A model generated the notes under the pieces. It worked only from the letters and a program-made list of their open reading frames with translations, was not told the origin of the DNA and searched no databases. A program made the translations under genes and the position numbers. From positions 1,054,001 to 1,118,000 of the forward strand of contig BCJU01000004.1 in NCBI GenBank assembly GCA_001600355.1: a stretch of 64,000 nucleotides of DNA, written 5' to 3'. Shown one piece after another: positions 11,659-21,411 of this stretch (position 1 is the first letter of the stretch; every line of letters starts with the position of its first letter). Origin of the DNA: Meira nashicola (lineage: Eukaryota > Basidiomycota > Exobasidiomycetes > Exobasidiales > Brachybasidiaceae).

Positions 11659-13434
11659 TCATTGCTTTCGATTATTTGGTGGATTTTGAAGCCATTGGCC
11701 GTACTCAGGCGGCACATCTTCTTGCAATTCTTCTTCTTCCGTTCCTGGTGCGACCGCCAAACGACCGGCATCTTGATGTTGTACAAATCTACTAGAAGCT
11801 ACTCTCCTCCTTTCCTCTTCTTCCATTGTTGAATTGGATTTTGTTGGAATCGTTCCTGTAGATCCTAATATATCATTTCGCGATCTACCTGTAGACCTTC
11901 CACTTGGCTGCTCCCGATCATGAGCATTTCGAGCTCGTAAAACGTATGCGGATGCAGAGCTCATAGTTCCTTCTGTTGGACTTTGTGGTAGATTCGCGAG
12001 ATCGTGTCCAGCAACGGCAGCACTCATACCAAAAGGACCACTAGAAGAAGATCCTGTGCTCAAAGTTGGAAGATGAGAAGAATAAACATTATTCTGGTTG
12101 CGTCCTGAAGAATGATTATGCCAAGGATCTCCACTTCCGTTGCGTAGAAGAGCTTGCGATGCACTGTTTGTGGTATTGGGCAAGCCGTACCCAAGATCCG
12201 ATAAAGGACTTGTTAAGCCATCGTTTTGCTCTGCATGTCGTAAAGCTGATCCGCTGTAATCACTCGTAGGTGCTCCGATCGAATTCAATGTGCCATTTCC
12301 TTCGCCTGCGACCATAAGTGCCATACCATCATTTGAACCTCCATCTTGGTATGTAAACGGCGAGACTGAATATGACTGTCGGACTCCATTTCCGCTATTG
12401 AAATTTGTTCTTCTTCTTGCAACGGGATCGAATACATCTTCGTCTAAATCGATAAATTGTGGCTGCTCCTTCCGTTCCAGCTCACGTTTGCGTTTCTGTC
12501 TGCGACGATAAACTAGATAGAGCGCAATAATCAATAAAATACCGCCAACGCCAAGCGCTGCACCAATAATGCCTCCTATAAGGCCTCCAACATGACTACC
12601 ACTGCTGCCATCTTGATCTGCGTTGGATATTGCTCCTGGCAAATTTTCAAATGAAGCAGCAATCTGGCCGACAGGTAAAGCGTGTGTCGTATCGAGCCCT
12701 TCGATCTTGTAGTTGCTACCAAGACATGCGTTTGTCTGTCCAGAACCGACAGTTTGAATTGGACTGCCACCACCGCTCCCACTTCCCGTCGCATCCGATG
12801 CCATTTGATAGAATTGAGTCCCCTGTTTGAATGCCAAAGGACTTTGAAAAACAAAGTATGTTTGATTTAATGTCGATGAAGATGGAATATTGACAGTCAT
12901 TGGCTTTCCTTGAACAGGAATAATTGAATACGAATATGGAGATGTTCCTCGTAGCGCTCCGACTGGGTAATACTTTAAATTTCCGCATTGTGGTCGATCG
13001 GCAGGATTGCCAGTGATAGAATCCGAAGCATAAAACCACGCATTTGTTGCCGCATAAACACTGCAAGATGATGGTTTATTGGGGTTCGAATTGACTGTTA
13101 AGACAGCAGAGCTATTCCCATTTCCTTTTGAATCAACCACAGCGATCATTAAAGCTTGAAATGTTTCTGTCTTTTGTGGTACGGAATATTGATATGTTAA
13201 CTGACTTGCTCCTGGTTGAAAGTTTGAATTTATCTGATAGGATTGTACTTGTGCTCCAATTCCCATAATATATACACTGTATGGATAAGCATCGCTTTTA
13301 GGCGTCCATGTCACATTGAGTGGAGTACATTCACGAACGTACGAATTTGTGAACGTTAGGTCGGCATAAACAGATTGTATGCATACTATAGCAACCAATA
13401 AAGGAAGTCTGAGATGCATCAGTATCCCAGCCAT
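11659..13434 (-). CDS. Secretory-pathway single-pass membrane protein with PY motif, paralog B
   Basis: 591 residues from the ATG at 13434; upstream in-frame codons lack ATG. Signal peptide about 1-24 ending CIQSVYA, as in paralog A (8721-10490). The glycosylated ectodomain shares PYSVYIMGIGAQVQSYQI and VDSKGNGNSS with A. A Gly-rich membrane span at about 278-306 (starting GGLIGGIIGAALGVGGILL) ends in RRRQKRKRE. The cytosolic tail begins QFIDLDEDV, is Ser/Asn-rich, and ends PPEYGQW. The conserved C-terminal PPxY box argues for a shared cytosolic partner, probably a WW-domain protein. The pair looks like a local duplication with the small gene 11004-11426 left between them. Molecular role unknown. 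Confidence 0.85.
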   Translation of the reverse strand: MAGILMHLRLPLLVAIVCIQSVYADLTFTNSYVRECTPLNVTWTPKSDAYPYSVYIMGIGAQVQSYQINSNFQPGASQLTYQYSVPQKTETFQALMIAVVDSKGNGNSSAVLTVNSNPNKPSSCSVYAATNAWFYASDSITGNPADRPQCGNLKYYPVGALRGTSPYSYSIIPVQGKPMTVNIPSSSTLNQTYFVFQSPLAFKQGTQFYQMASDATGSGSGGGSPIQTVGSGQTNACLGSNYKIEGLDTTHALPVGQIAASFENLPGAISNADQDGSSGSHVGGLIGGIIGAALGVGGILLIIALYLVYRRRQKRKRELERKEQPQFIDLDEDVFDPVARRRTNFNSGNGVRQSYSVSPFTYQDGGSNDGMALMVAGEGNGTLNSIGAPTSDYSGSALRHAEQNDGLTSPLSDLGYGLPNTTNSASQALLRNGSGDPWHNHSSGRNQNNVYSSHLPTLSTGSSSSGPFGMSAAVAGHDLANLPQSPTEGTMSSASAYVLRARNAHDREQPSGRSTGRSRNDILGSTGTIPTKSNSTMEEEERRRVASSRFVQHQDAGRLAVAPGTEEEELQEDVPPEYGQWLQNPPNNRKQ

Positions 13435-14703
13435 ACTGGCTAAGCTGATCGCAAGCACTGTCGAAGATTGAACGAATGTGATCGAAAGAATTGGATGCGA
13501 ATGTTACCCCCTCTTTCCGTGCGAATTAGCAAACACCACAGTATTCAGAGTTCCCCTGAGAGCAAGAAACGATAATTTATCCTCCTCTAAGACGGAGCCG
13601 AAAAAACAAATCAAATGCGGATGCAATATGCGAGCGGTTTCCGTACCGTCTTTGTTTTGGGGTTATAATACGCTCGACTCTGTTTGGCAGCAACGATGAC
13701 CTTTTGCGGTTGTGGACTAATACCGCCGGAAATTGCCGAGAGTTTACAGGAGGTTATCCAATTGAACGGCAGTCAAACGTCTAGCAAAGCAACCACGACG
13801 GCTTTAGAGAAGATTAATGATGATGATGATGGTGGTGGAAGTTTATGCTTATTATATCGAGGAGTAAAGATTGAAAATGAAAGACATTGACAGGAGTCTC
13901 ACTGTCTCTTTCTCAGGCAGCCAGTCAGGCAAGAAAAATAGATTACAATAGCTGCAATCTGCACTGCAATAACAGAACACCGCGTTAGTCCTTGTTTTTT
14001 TTTCCTACACCTCAACTCACACGAAGGAAATTTTTATTGAGAAGGTTAGCGCGAAAATGAAGTTACGCCTTGTGCCAAACATCCATCGATGGGAGTTTAA
14101 CAAAGGGTGTGACTTAATAATTCAATATCCCAAATTTGAGGAATTGATTGATTCTATCACCCTATATTCGTCTTCGTTTCGGTTCCGGAGCAATGACACG
14201 GGATCACTCTAGTCAATCAAAGAAACAACTTCTTTAGAACCAACCCTGTACGTACAAATAAATCGATAAGTTACCCCAGCCAATGGATATGCATGCGACT
14301 TGTCCTTCTCTGTACATAAATGACAGGGACTTCCCGCCGTTTCTCCTCTTCGCTAATAAGGAAGGTCAATTACAGATTTGGTTTTTAATTTCGCATAAAA
14401 GATTGTTTAACTCATGCTTGAACATGCATAATTATTCGCTCATTTAGCATAATCTGTGCAATGCAGATTTTCAGTCCTTTCTATTTTTAACGAGTTTGCC
14501 CTGCCCCAAGTAGGGCGCGTATGGGCGTTCAAGCGGTCAGATAAAAATCAAAGTACGGTATGTACTTCTTCGGAAGTCCGTCAGCATTTCTTGCCGTCAT
14601 TATGTGTGTGAACACATGTATGAATGCACATCTTTTATGCATCTCCAATGATTCTCAAACGAAAGATGAATTGGTAAGGATTTCATTGAAAAAAATACAA
14701 GCT
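13435..14703. other. Long intergenic region
   Basis: 1.27 kb between two minus-strand genes: promoter of paralog B and 3' flank of D-lactate dehydrogenase. Small open frames exist (for example 13684-13890, and a 51-codon frame starting at about 14057), but none shows a domain, signal peptide or homology I can recognise. A short GAT/GGT run lies near 13815-13840. Confidence 0.5.
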
Positions 14704-16554
14704 TTAGTGATGTTTCGACAATGCTTCTAATTCTTCCAATTCATCTTGTCTTTCTAGATCTGTTTCGTAAAGTAATGATCCTGGATTCATGATATTATGA
14801 GGATCTAATGCTTTCTTTATTCTTTGCAATAATTCTACCGTTCCTTTTCCTAATTCTCGTTCTAGATACATCCTCTTTCCACGACCGATACCATGTTCTG
14901 AAGTACAAGTGCCCTCCATCTCATGTGCATATTCAACGATTCGATGAACGAATGCTTTAACTTTATTTAATTCTTGTTCATCTTCATCTTTAAAAACGAT
15001 TATTGAATGAGCTCCTCCATCTCCTATATGACCTATAATAGGAGCATGTAATCCAGAATCTTGAGTATCCTTTCGAACTTTTGTAAATAGATCAGCCATC
15101 GAACCTAAAGGAACACTAACGTCTGTCGTCCAAACTTTATATCCATTTTTACCTTGTTCGTTATCTTTAAATTCAGGTCTAGTTGGCATTGCTTCTAAAC
15201 AAGACCATAATGCAATCTTTCTTGCTCTCCATAAACGTTCATTCGCTTCGGATTCATGACTTGATTCAATTTCACGGTCTTTCACTCCAAGTGTTTTAGA
15301 AATTTGTCTAACAACCCTTTCATCTTCTTTTCGATGTGATGAATTTCCTTGTAATTTGATAAACAGGCTAGGTTTAACAATATGTTCCTTATAACCAGAA
15401 TCACCTGCAGATTTAGCGTTTGCCGTATTAATAACCCTAATCATTTCGTCATCCAAAAGTTCTATACATTGTACTCCTACACCACCTTGAACGATTTGTT
15501 GGGCTGCTGAACATGCATCATGAATGGAAGGGAAAGGAACGACTACGATGGAAGTTGGTAAAAGAGGTGCAAGTCTTAAACGTGCTTTTACCACTAAGCC
15601 CATCGTACCTTCTGCTCCTAAAAAGATTTTTGTTAAATCTGGTCCAACGGAAGATTTACGTGATCTACTTCTAGTAGTGATCAATTCTCCATTTGGTAAA
15701 ACGACAGTTGCATTAATGATATAATCTCCTCTCATCGTTCCATATCGAACAGCATTCGTTCCACTTCCTCCTGTACCCATCATTCCACCTAAAGCAGCTC
15801 CCGGTCCAGGATCAACGGGAAAGAATAAATCTATACCTTTATCAAGTAAATGTTCGTTTAAATCTTCATACTTTACACCCGCTTCAACTTCTATATCACC
15901 ATCTGCTACGTTGCATTCACCAATCTTATCCATCAGGTTAAAGTCAACCGAGACAACCTTTCTTTGTAAACCAGGATGATCAGGAGGAGCTGCCCAATGT
16001 GCTTCTAATGATGTACCTCCAGCATATGGTGTAAGAACAATTCCATGTTTAGGAGCCTGTTTTACCAATTCTTGTACTTGTTCAACTGTTGAAGGATAAA
16101 TAACCGCACTTGGACTGCGAGCAGGATGATATGACCAAGGTGAATGACCATGCGATTCTAACTCACTCTCTTCCAATGAAATTTGATCTTCTTGAAATCC
16201 AGCTTTTGATCGTAATATATCCAAATATCCTGTCAAATTTGGCTTTCCAAACTTTGTTTCACCTTCGCCACTTATGTTCTGTATTAGCTTTTGTACAGCT
16301 CCTTTGCCTCCATCTTTTTGACTGTCTTGCGATAAAAGTTCAATAGCAAGCAAGCATATACCCGCTCCTAGTGCAGCTCCACCAAACAAATTGCCAAAAG
16401 AAGAGTCTTTCTTTAATCTAGGGGTTGCATTTGAGCTGGTTGATGCATTCCGACTCGATCTTGATACAGTCGAAAGAGTGCTTTGAATGCTAACACATTG
16501 TGTATTTCTACCTATGCCACTCCTTATCAGCTGTCTTGAGCGGGATCTGATCAT
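14704..16554 (-). CDS. DLD1: Mitochondrial D-lactate dehydrogenase (cytochrome)
   Basis: FAD flavoenzyme oxidising D-lactate to pyruvate and passing electrons to cytochrome c. 616 residues, one exon. Residues 1-50 form a Ser/Arg-rich mitochondrial leader. A membrane anchor at about 52-75 (LFGGAALGAGICLLAIELL) agrees with an inner-membrane enzyme facing the intermembrane space. The FAD-binding PCMH domain (about 145-325) contains TPYAGGTSLEAHW, PVDPGPGAALGGMMGTGGSG and FLGAEGTMG. The C-terminal FAD-oxidase domain (about 325-605) contains GHIGDGGAHS, TSEHGIGRGKRMYLERELG and LDPHNIMNPGSLL. The usual GHxGDGNxH box here reads GHIGDGGAH, a mild change beside the metal-binding histidine. Other D-2-hydroxyacid substrates are possible. 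Confidence 0.93.
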   Translation of the reverse strand: MIRSRSRQLIRSGIGRNTQCVSIQSTLSTVSRSSRNASTSSNATPRLKKDSSFGNLFGGAALGAGICLLAIELLSQDSQKDGGKGAVQKLIQNISGEGETKFGKPNLTGYLDILRSKAGFQEDQISLEESELESHGHSPWSYHPARSPSAVIYPSTVEQVQELVKQAPKHGIVLTPYAGGTSLEAHWAAPPDHPGLQRKVVSVDFNLMDKIGECNVADGDIEVEAGVKYEDLNEHLLDKGIDLFFPVDPGPGAALGGMMGTGGSGTNAVRYGTMRGDYIINATVVLPNGELITTRSRSRKSSVGPDLTKIFLGAEGTMGLVVKARLRLAPLLPTSIVVVPFPSIHDACSAAQQIVQGGVGVQCIELLDDEMIRVINTANAKSAGDSGYKEHIVKPSLFIKLQGNSSHRKEDERVVRQISKTLGVKDREIESSHESEANERLWRARKIALWSCLEAMPTRPEFKDNEQGKNGYKVWTTDVSVPLGSMADLFTKVRKDTQDSGLHAPIIGHIGDGGAHSIIVFKDEDEQELNKVKAFVHRIVEYAHEMEGTCTSEHGIGRGKRMYLERELGKGTVELLQRIKKALDPHNIMNPGSLLYETDLERQDELEELEALSKHH

Positions 16555-16915
16555 ATCTGCGAATTATAAATGGATGTATGCTGATGAAATGGTGGTAAGA
16601 AAGAAGAAAAACACATTTTACTATTCGCCAAGATGAATAATGAATCTATGCGGGGTAGGATTACTCTTCCTATGCACAGTTTTCGGTAGTCCCGGAAAAT
16701 GGTTTTGAGCTTTTTCCGCCGAGCTTTGACTGATTTCAATCCACCTTTCTCGCACACGCACGCCTGCGTAATGAACTTAGTCTATGCACTGCACACGCCG
16801 TCGCGTTAAATTTTTGGCTTAACCAAATTTTTGGATAAAGTTTTAAAACGTTTTCTTCTTGTTAAGGGCAAGGACGCATATATGCAGCCACCATCATCCA
16901 TACATCACATTCACA
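16555..16915. other. Divergent promoter region
   Basis: 361 bases between outward-reading D-lactate dehydrogenase and ankyrin-protein genes. An in-frame extension of the ankyrin reading frame begins at about 16859 but has no ATG. Nothing else recognised. Confidence 0.5.
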
Positions 16916-17746
16916 ATGCCGGTCGCATCTAATACTCCTTCAACCGGTGATGTTAATTCATCATCATCATCAACAGAAAAGAATATTTGGTTAGCAGCAG
17001 GTGAAGGAGATCTAGAACGTGTTCGTCATTTGGTGGAGGTAGAACATATTTCTCCAATTGCGGCAGATCAATTTACCTATACACCTCTTCATGCTGCTGC
17101 ATCTTATGGACATATTGATATTTTACGATTTTTACTTAATCATTCGAGTGCACCTGAAAATGCAATAGAAACAACTGATGCAGATGGAGATACACCACTT
17201 TTTACCGTTGAAGACGTTTCAGTTGCACGTACTCTTATTGAAGAATTTGGTGCGAATGCAAAACATGAAAATCAATCAGGCGATACAGCTGCCGCAAACG
17301 CTGAAGAAAATGAATGGGAAGAAGTGGCAGCATATTTAAGAAGTGTAACGGGAGAAGAACCAATGTATCAAAGAACACTTACCGAACAAGCGAATCTAGA
17401 CCCTTCCGCAAATGAAGCAATGGATGCCGCAATCGACGGTCAAACTGATGCATTGATGATTCGAGTTCAAGATATTTTACGAAGAGCGGAAGCAAGAGGA
17501 GCTAGCTCAGGAGAAGAATTAAACGACGAAGAAGAGGCAGAATTACGAAGAGTTGTAGGCGAAAGTGTATTAACACAAATACGTGAAGGATGGGGTGTGG
17601 CTGGAGGTGAAGATGAAGAAGCTCTTGCCATTCTTTCATCCGCAGTCTCTATGAACGGAGCGGAAGAAAGTGCAGATACTTCTCTTTCAGCACAACAAAG
17701 TATACCAGAAGAAGAGGAAGAAGAAGAACCGAGGCCAGGCCGATAA
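16916..17746 (+). CDS. Ankyrin-repeat protein (yeast YCR051W-like)
   Basis: 276 residues from the ATG at 16916, placed just before the conserved part; the reading frame is open further upstream but without ATG. After a Ser/Thr-rich start come ankyrin repeats (about 20-140) with the consensus blocks YTPLHAAASYGHIDILRFLL and DGDTPLFTVED. The C-terminal half is acidic and helical (DEEEAELRRVVG) and ends in a Glu run. The order matches the small cytosolic or nuclear ankyrin proteins of fungi such as S. cerevisiae YCR051W, whose function is poorly known. It converges on CSN4 with 118 bases between stops. Confidence 0.85.
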   Translation: MPVASNTPSTGDVNSSSSSTEKNIWLAAGEGDLERVRHLVEVEHISPIAADQFTYTPLHAAASYGHIDILRFLLNHSSAPENAIETTDADGDTPLFTVEDVSVARTLIEEFGANAKHENQSGDTAAANAEENEWEEVAAYLRSVTGEEPMYQRTLTEQANLDPSANEAMDAAIDGQTDALMIRVQDILRRAEARGASSGEELNDEEEAELRRVVGESVLTQIREGWGVAGGEDEEALAILSSAVSMNGAEESADTSLSAQQSIPEEEEEEEPRPGR

Positions 17747-17864
17747 ATAGATAAACAAATAGACTATGTAATTATACTTCTACGTGTAACATGATCAAAT
17801 GTAAATGTGCATGTCGATGACATTTTGTATTCTATAGTACAATGTATGATATTTGGGTCAACTT

Positions 17865-19493
17865 TCACGCTTTTAAGTAGCCACGAGTACGCAATCGTGC
17901 ACAAACCTCTTCTACGCCAGAAGCACTCTTTGCAATGTTGACATCCCATCTTCGTGTATAAACCGTGCTCAAGTCATCATCTTCACCTTGACCTTGTTCT
18001 TGCTTGGCTTGTTCACTTTCCTTTCCGCCAGCTGCTCCAGAAGCACCTCCTGCTGCCAAACCAATCTCACTAGACTTTTGCTCATGGAAAACAATCAAGC
18101 CTGCAACCTGATCAATCTCAGCTTTTAGACGACCTTGAACGATCATCCTTCTCACCATCGTTTCAGCAGCCAAACTGTGTAGATCCAACAATCGACCTAA
18201 ACCGTTCAGAGTGATATTCACATACAATCTTGAGGCGGCAATGATATTGTGCTCCATCATCGCACGATCCAAAACAGTAGAAGGGCCGGTTCGTGAACTT
18301 TCTTTATCCTCTTCATCTTCTTCGCTCATTGCCACATCCCCGTTCTGCTTATCCTTGGACGAACGAACATCCCTTATCAGATCTTGTTCAGACTTTGGCA
18401 AGGATGCCAGCTGATGTGGACTCAGAATCTTCTCGAAAGATTTGATCTCATTCGGTCGAATGATTTGATCCAAGAATGTCTTTGTTAAGATGGTATGCTG
18501 TGGTAGTGAAGCTGTTCGCTCATCGCGTGCGAGGGTAGCCAATATCCTTGACCTTTGCGGACCTGCCGGTGCAAGAATAGAAGCAGTGACAGCTGCAGAA
18601 AGCATCATCGTTCTTTCTGCTTCATCAATTTCTGTAACGTAGCTCACTTCATGATATCTATTTGCTGCTTCGGCAAATCGACGTTGAGAATCATATATGC
18701 GTGCTTGACTGAGCTTGAATTGCAAACCAAGCGTTTTTGCTTCAATTTTCTCTTCTTCAGACATTTTTGACCATGCTTCTTGTAATGTTGGATTATTAGA
18801 TATGCCAAAACTTGAAGACATCACACCAGGAACATTGTGGACTAGCAAAGATGCCCTCTTCAGCATCGTATCTGCGCCTACAGCATTATCACCTTCCAGC
18901 AAAAGTCGAACGATACGTACATATATGCGCAGCTTATGAAGGTCCGATACAAAGCGATGACTTGAATCTAGTGATATACCTTGCAAAACTCGAGCTGCTT
19001 CTGTCCATTGTTCTGTATTTTCCAATGTATCTGCCAAATGCAATCGGATTGTATTTGCTTGATCTTCAAAGCTCAAAACACGAGGTTGAAGTTGCTCTAA
19101 TGCGCTTTCTAGAATTTCAATCTGTACATCTTCATCAGCGATTACAGAGATGGTTGTTCTTGAATCTGACATTGCATCATCATTTTGGACATCTTGATAC
19201 TTTTTGCCAGCTTCAACGATTGCCTCATCAAAATCACGTAAAACTTGTCTTCCTACGACAAGATTTCCCCCCGTGGCATTTGTATCGGATAAAGCTGTGA
19301 ATTGTAAATAAACAGAAATTGCTTCTTTTAAGCTATATTCTCCATTGCTAGGTAGCACAGATGAAGGTTGACTTAATATTTCTCGTAGAATGGCAAGATA
19401 TGCAGGTGGTCTTTGTGAAGGAGTCTTTGAGCTTGAAATTTCCGTCAATTTAGCTTTGATATTTTTCAAGAAGTCCCTACCCGATCCACTCAT
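17865..19493 (-). CDS. CSN4: COP9 signalosome subunit 4 (PCI domain)
   Basis: Subunit of the COP9 signalosome, which removes Nedd8 from cullins. 542 residues from MSGSGRDFL at 19493; the frame is open further up with an ATG at 19589, but the start at 19493 matches the family better. CSN4 signatures are plain: LRIYVRIVRLLLEGDNAVGAD, QARIYDSQRRFAEAANRYHE, AGPQRSRILATLARDERT, LDRAMMEHNIIAASRLYVNI, then the winged-helix segment MVRRMIVQGRLKAEIDQVAG. An acidic Glu/Asp/Ser insertion before the PCI core and a Gly/Ala/Gln-rich loop near the C-terminus make it longer than animal CSN4 (about 406 residues). A DCAF-like WD40 gene lies nearby at 21412; both belong to cullin biology, but adjacency may be chance. 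Confidence 0.93.
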   Translation of the reverse strand: MSGSGRDFLKNIKAKLTEISSSKTPSQRPPAYLAILREILSQPSSVLPSNGEYSLKEAISVYLQFTALSDTNATGGNLVVGRQVLRDFDEAIVEAGKKYQDVQNDDAMSDSRTTISVIADEDVQIEILESALEQLQPRVLSFEDQANTIRLHLADTLENTEQWTEAARVLQGISLDSSHRFVSDLHKLRIYVRIVRLLLEGDNAVGADTMLKRASLLVHNVPGVMSSSFGISNNPTLQEAWSKMSEEEKIEAKTLGLQFKLSQARIYDSQRRFAEAANRYHEVSYVTEIDEAERTMMLSAAVTASILAPAGPQRSRILATLARDERTASLPQHTILTKTFLDQIIRPNEIKSFEKILSPHQLASLPKSEQDLIRDVRSSKDKQNGDVAMSEEDEEDKESSRTGPSTVLDRAMMEHNIIAASRLYVNITLNGLGRLLDLHSLAAETMVRRMIVQGRLKAEIDQVAGLIVFHEQKSSEIGLAAGGASGAAGGKESEQAKQEQGQGEDDDLSTVYTRRWDVNIAKSASGVEEVCARLRTRGYLKA

Positions 19494-19764
19494 CTTTATT
19501 AGATCCCCTCGATCAATAAAATTCGAACAAGGATGTTGTGATTGTAGGTGAAAGTGCGTCGTGTGCCGTATCTGGTAATCAATCATCAAATAAATCCAAC
19601 ATTTTGTATTTTGGCCCGTGCGAATCTTCCAGTCATTTTTAGACGCGGGGTTTTCCTAAAGGTTTTTTGTACTCTGCTTCATCTTAATGCACATATTGCC
19701 TTGCTTGTAAACACCATCATTCATATTTAAAAAGGATAGATATACGGATCTTTATCTTCTTTGA

Positions 19765-21110
19765 ATGATGAGTGCATCAGCATCAACGTCTGCAATACCG
19801 ATTCTGTTGGGATCGTCATTGAAGGGAAAAAGAGAATCATCAACATCCCCCTCGAGACAACCGTTAGTTTCGGTAAAATGTGAGTGAAAGAAGATAGTAA
19901 TGAGAAGGGGTAATTCATGGTTTACTAATTATTTGCTTTTGCTCACTTCCATGCAGATAATTTCAAACCACCATCAATATCAAAAGAAAGTGACGCATTC
20001 TTGCACTACCCGAAAAGTACACAACCTGAATGGCTTCTAGAGTATGCTGGAGGATCGACGTCAAAAAATGGCATTGAGCAATCAAACGATGCTCAGAGCT
20101 TTACAGGCACACAATCAGCAGTGAAAGATGTTGATTGCGTTTTAGTATGGGATGATAGACGACAAGCTTATATTCTTGATAGAATCACATCTAGCTTTTC
20201 ATTGAAATTTGATAGGAAACATACGAAGTTAAGCAAAGAAGCAAAAGATGCTTTCTCAGCTGCTGAATCAAAGAATAACAAGAGGACAAGCACCCGTACT
20301 AGTGCTTTAGGTCTCAATATACCAGAACAAGAGCTTGAGGTTCCATCTTCAATTAGTTTCGATAATGATGAAGAGGAAGAAGGACAGGATACAGATATGC
20401 AACCACTTTCGAGGGAGACGGAATTAGTTGGAGAAGAAGAAGAAGACGATAGTGATGAATTTGCTAGACAATTACAATTAGATTTGGAGGAAATGGATAC
20501 TGATCAAAGAGAAGATACAGATCAAGAAAGAGAAAAAGGGCATGATTCTAGTCCAAAACATACAAAGACAGGATTAGGCCTGGTAGGCGTACATGGGCAT
20601 GTCATGAATCAAGAAGAAGTTATCACACCAAGAGGCTCGCCTTATTTGGATAGAACGTCTAAATTGCAAAATTCAAATACGCAAAATCCCGGCAGTGTAC
20701 CGACCAGCGTGAATATACCCAATAGCACTCAAATGCGCTCTACTCCTGGTATGTCACCTTTAAGTGTTGCTAATTCACCCAGACCTACAGGTTTGGAATC
20801 AAGCTTGAGTGCTACTTGGCGTCCTCCAGCACAAAGGAGTGCGGTCGCAATGGCATATGACGAAGATGAGGATGATGAAGAAGAAGATGAAAGCGATGAT
20901 GATGATGATGATGAAGACGATGATGATGAAGGTGAAGAGGAAGGAGGAGGAGCTGTTACGAAAGACGGCGGAGAAGCTGATGAAGATGATCTAGATGAAT
21001 TTGCAAGACAATTAGAAGGTAGTCTAATGGAGCCACCTACTCCGATTGAAGAAGAGAAATCTTCGACGACCACAAAAGGACGCAGAAGCAGTACAAGAAC
21101 TAAACGTTGA
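19765..21110 (+). CDS. EAF1: Transcription elongation factor EAF (ELL-associated factor)
   Basis: Partner of ELL in RNA polymerase II elongation, nuclear. Two exons, 19765..19879 and 19957..21110, around a 77-nt GTGAGT...CAG intron; splicing yields 422 residues and creates the family block SVKYNFKPPSISKESDAFLHY. The EAF N-terminal domain continues with DCVLVWDDRRQAYILDRITSS. The rest is Ser-rich and very acidic. The motif DEFARQL occurs twice, at about 205 and 385, each followed by a short acidic helix. A second ATG directly follows the first. The intron position and frame are supported by the recovered EAF motif. Basic C-terminus TTTKGRRSSTRTKR. Confidence 0.88.
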
Positions 21111-21411
21111 ATTGTATGTATATATTTTAATGGTGTGTTCATTTATTGTATAATTTCATTCTTCCTATTTTGTTGCCATTTCAAATGAAAGCAATCTTGC
21201 AATTAGCGTATCAGTGTTCACTACGGACCCTTCGCAAAATCGCTTCGCAAAATCGCGCACGGTTCATATTTGATAATTTTAGGCAATCAGAACTCGATCA
21301 TACTTCTAATCATTGCCTTCGTTCTACAACAACAACAACAGATGCAATCATATGACTCTATCGAGAAAGAGAGGATGTTGAATGCTTCTGTAAGCTAAAT
21401 AAAACTCAAAG
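21111..21411. other. Intergenic region
   Basis: 301 bases between the co-oriented EAF and WD40 genes. It contains a short ACA repeat (acaacaacaaca) near 21328-21341. No gene recognised. Confidence 0.5.

Noticed and set aside
13684..13890. 68-codon frame upstream of paralog B
   Set aside because: Low-complexity Asp/Gly, no recognised feature; in a promoter region.
20729..21142. Minus-strand poly-Ser frame
   Set aside because: Antisense shadow of the acidic GAT/GAA codons of EAF.
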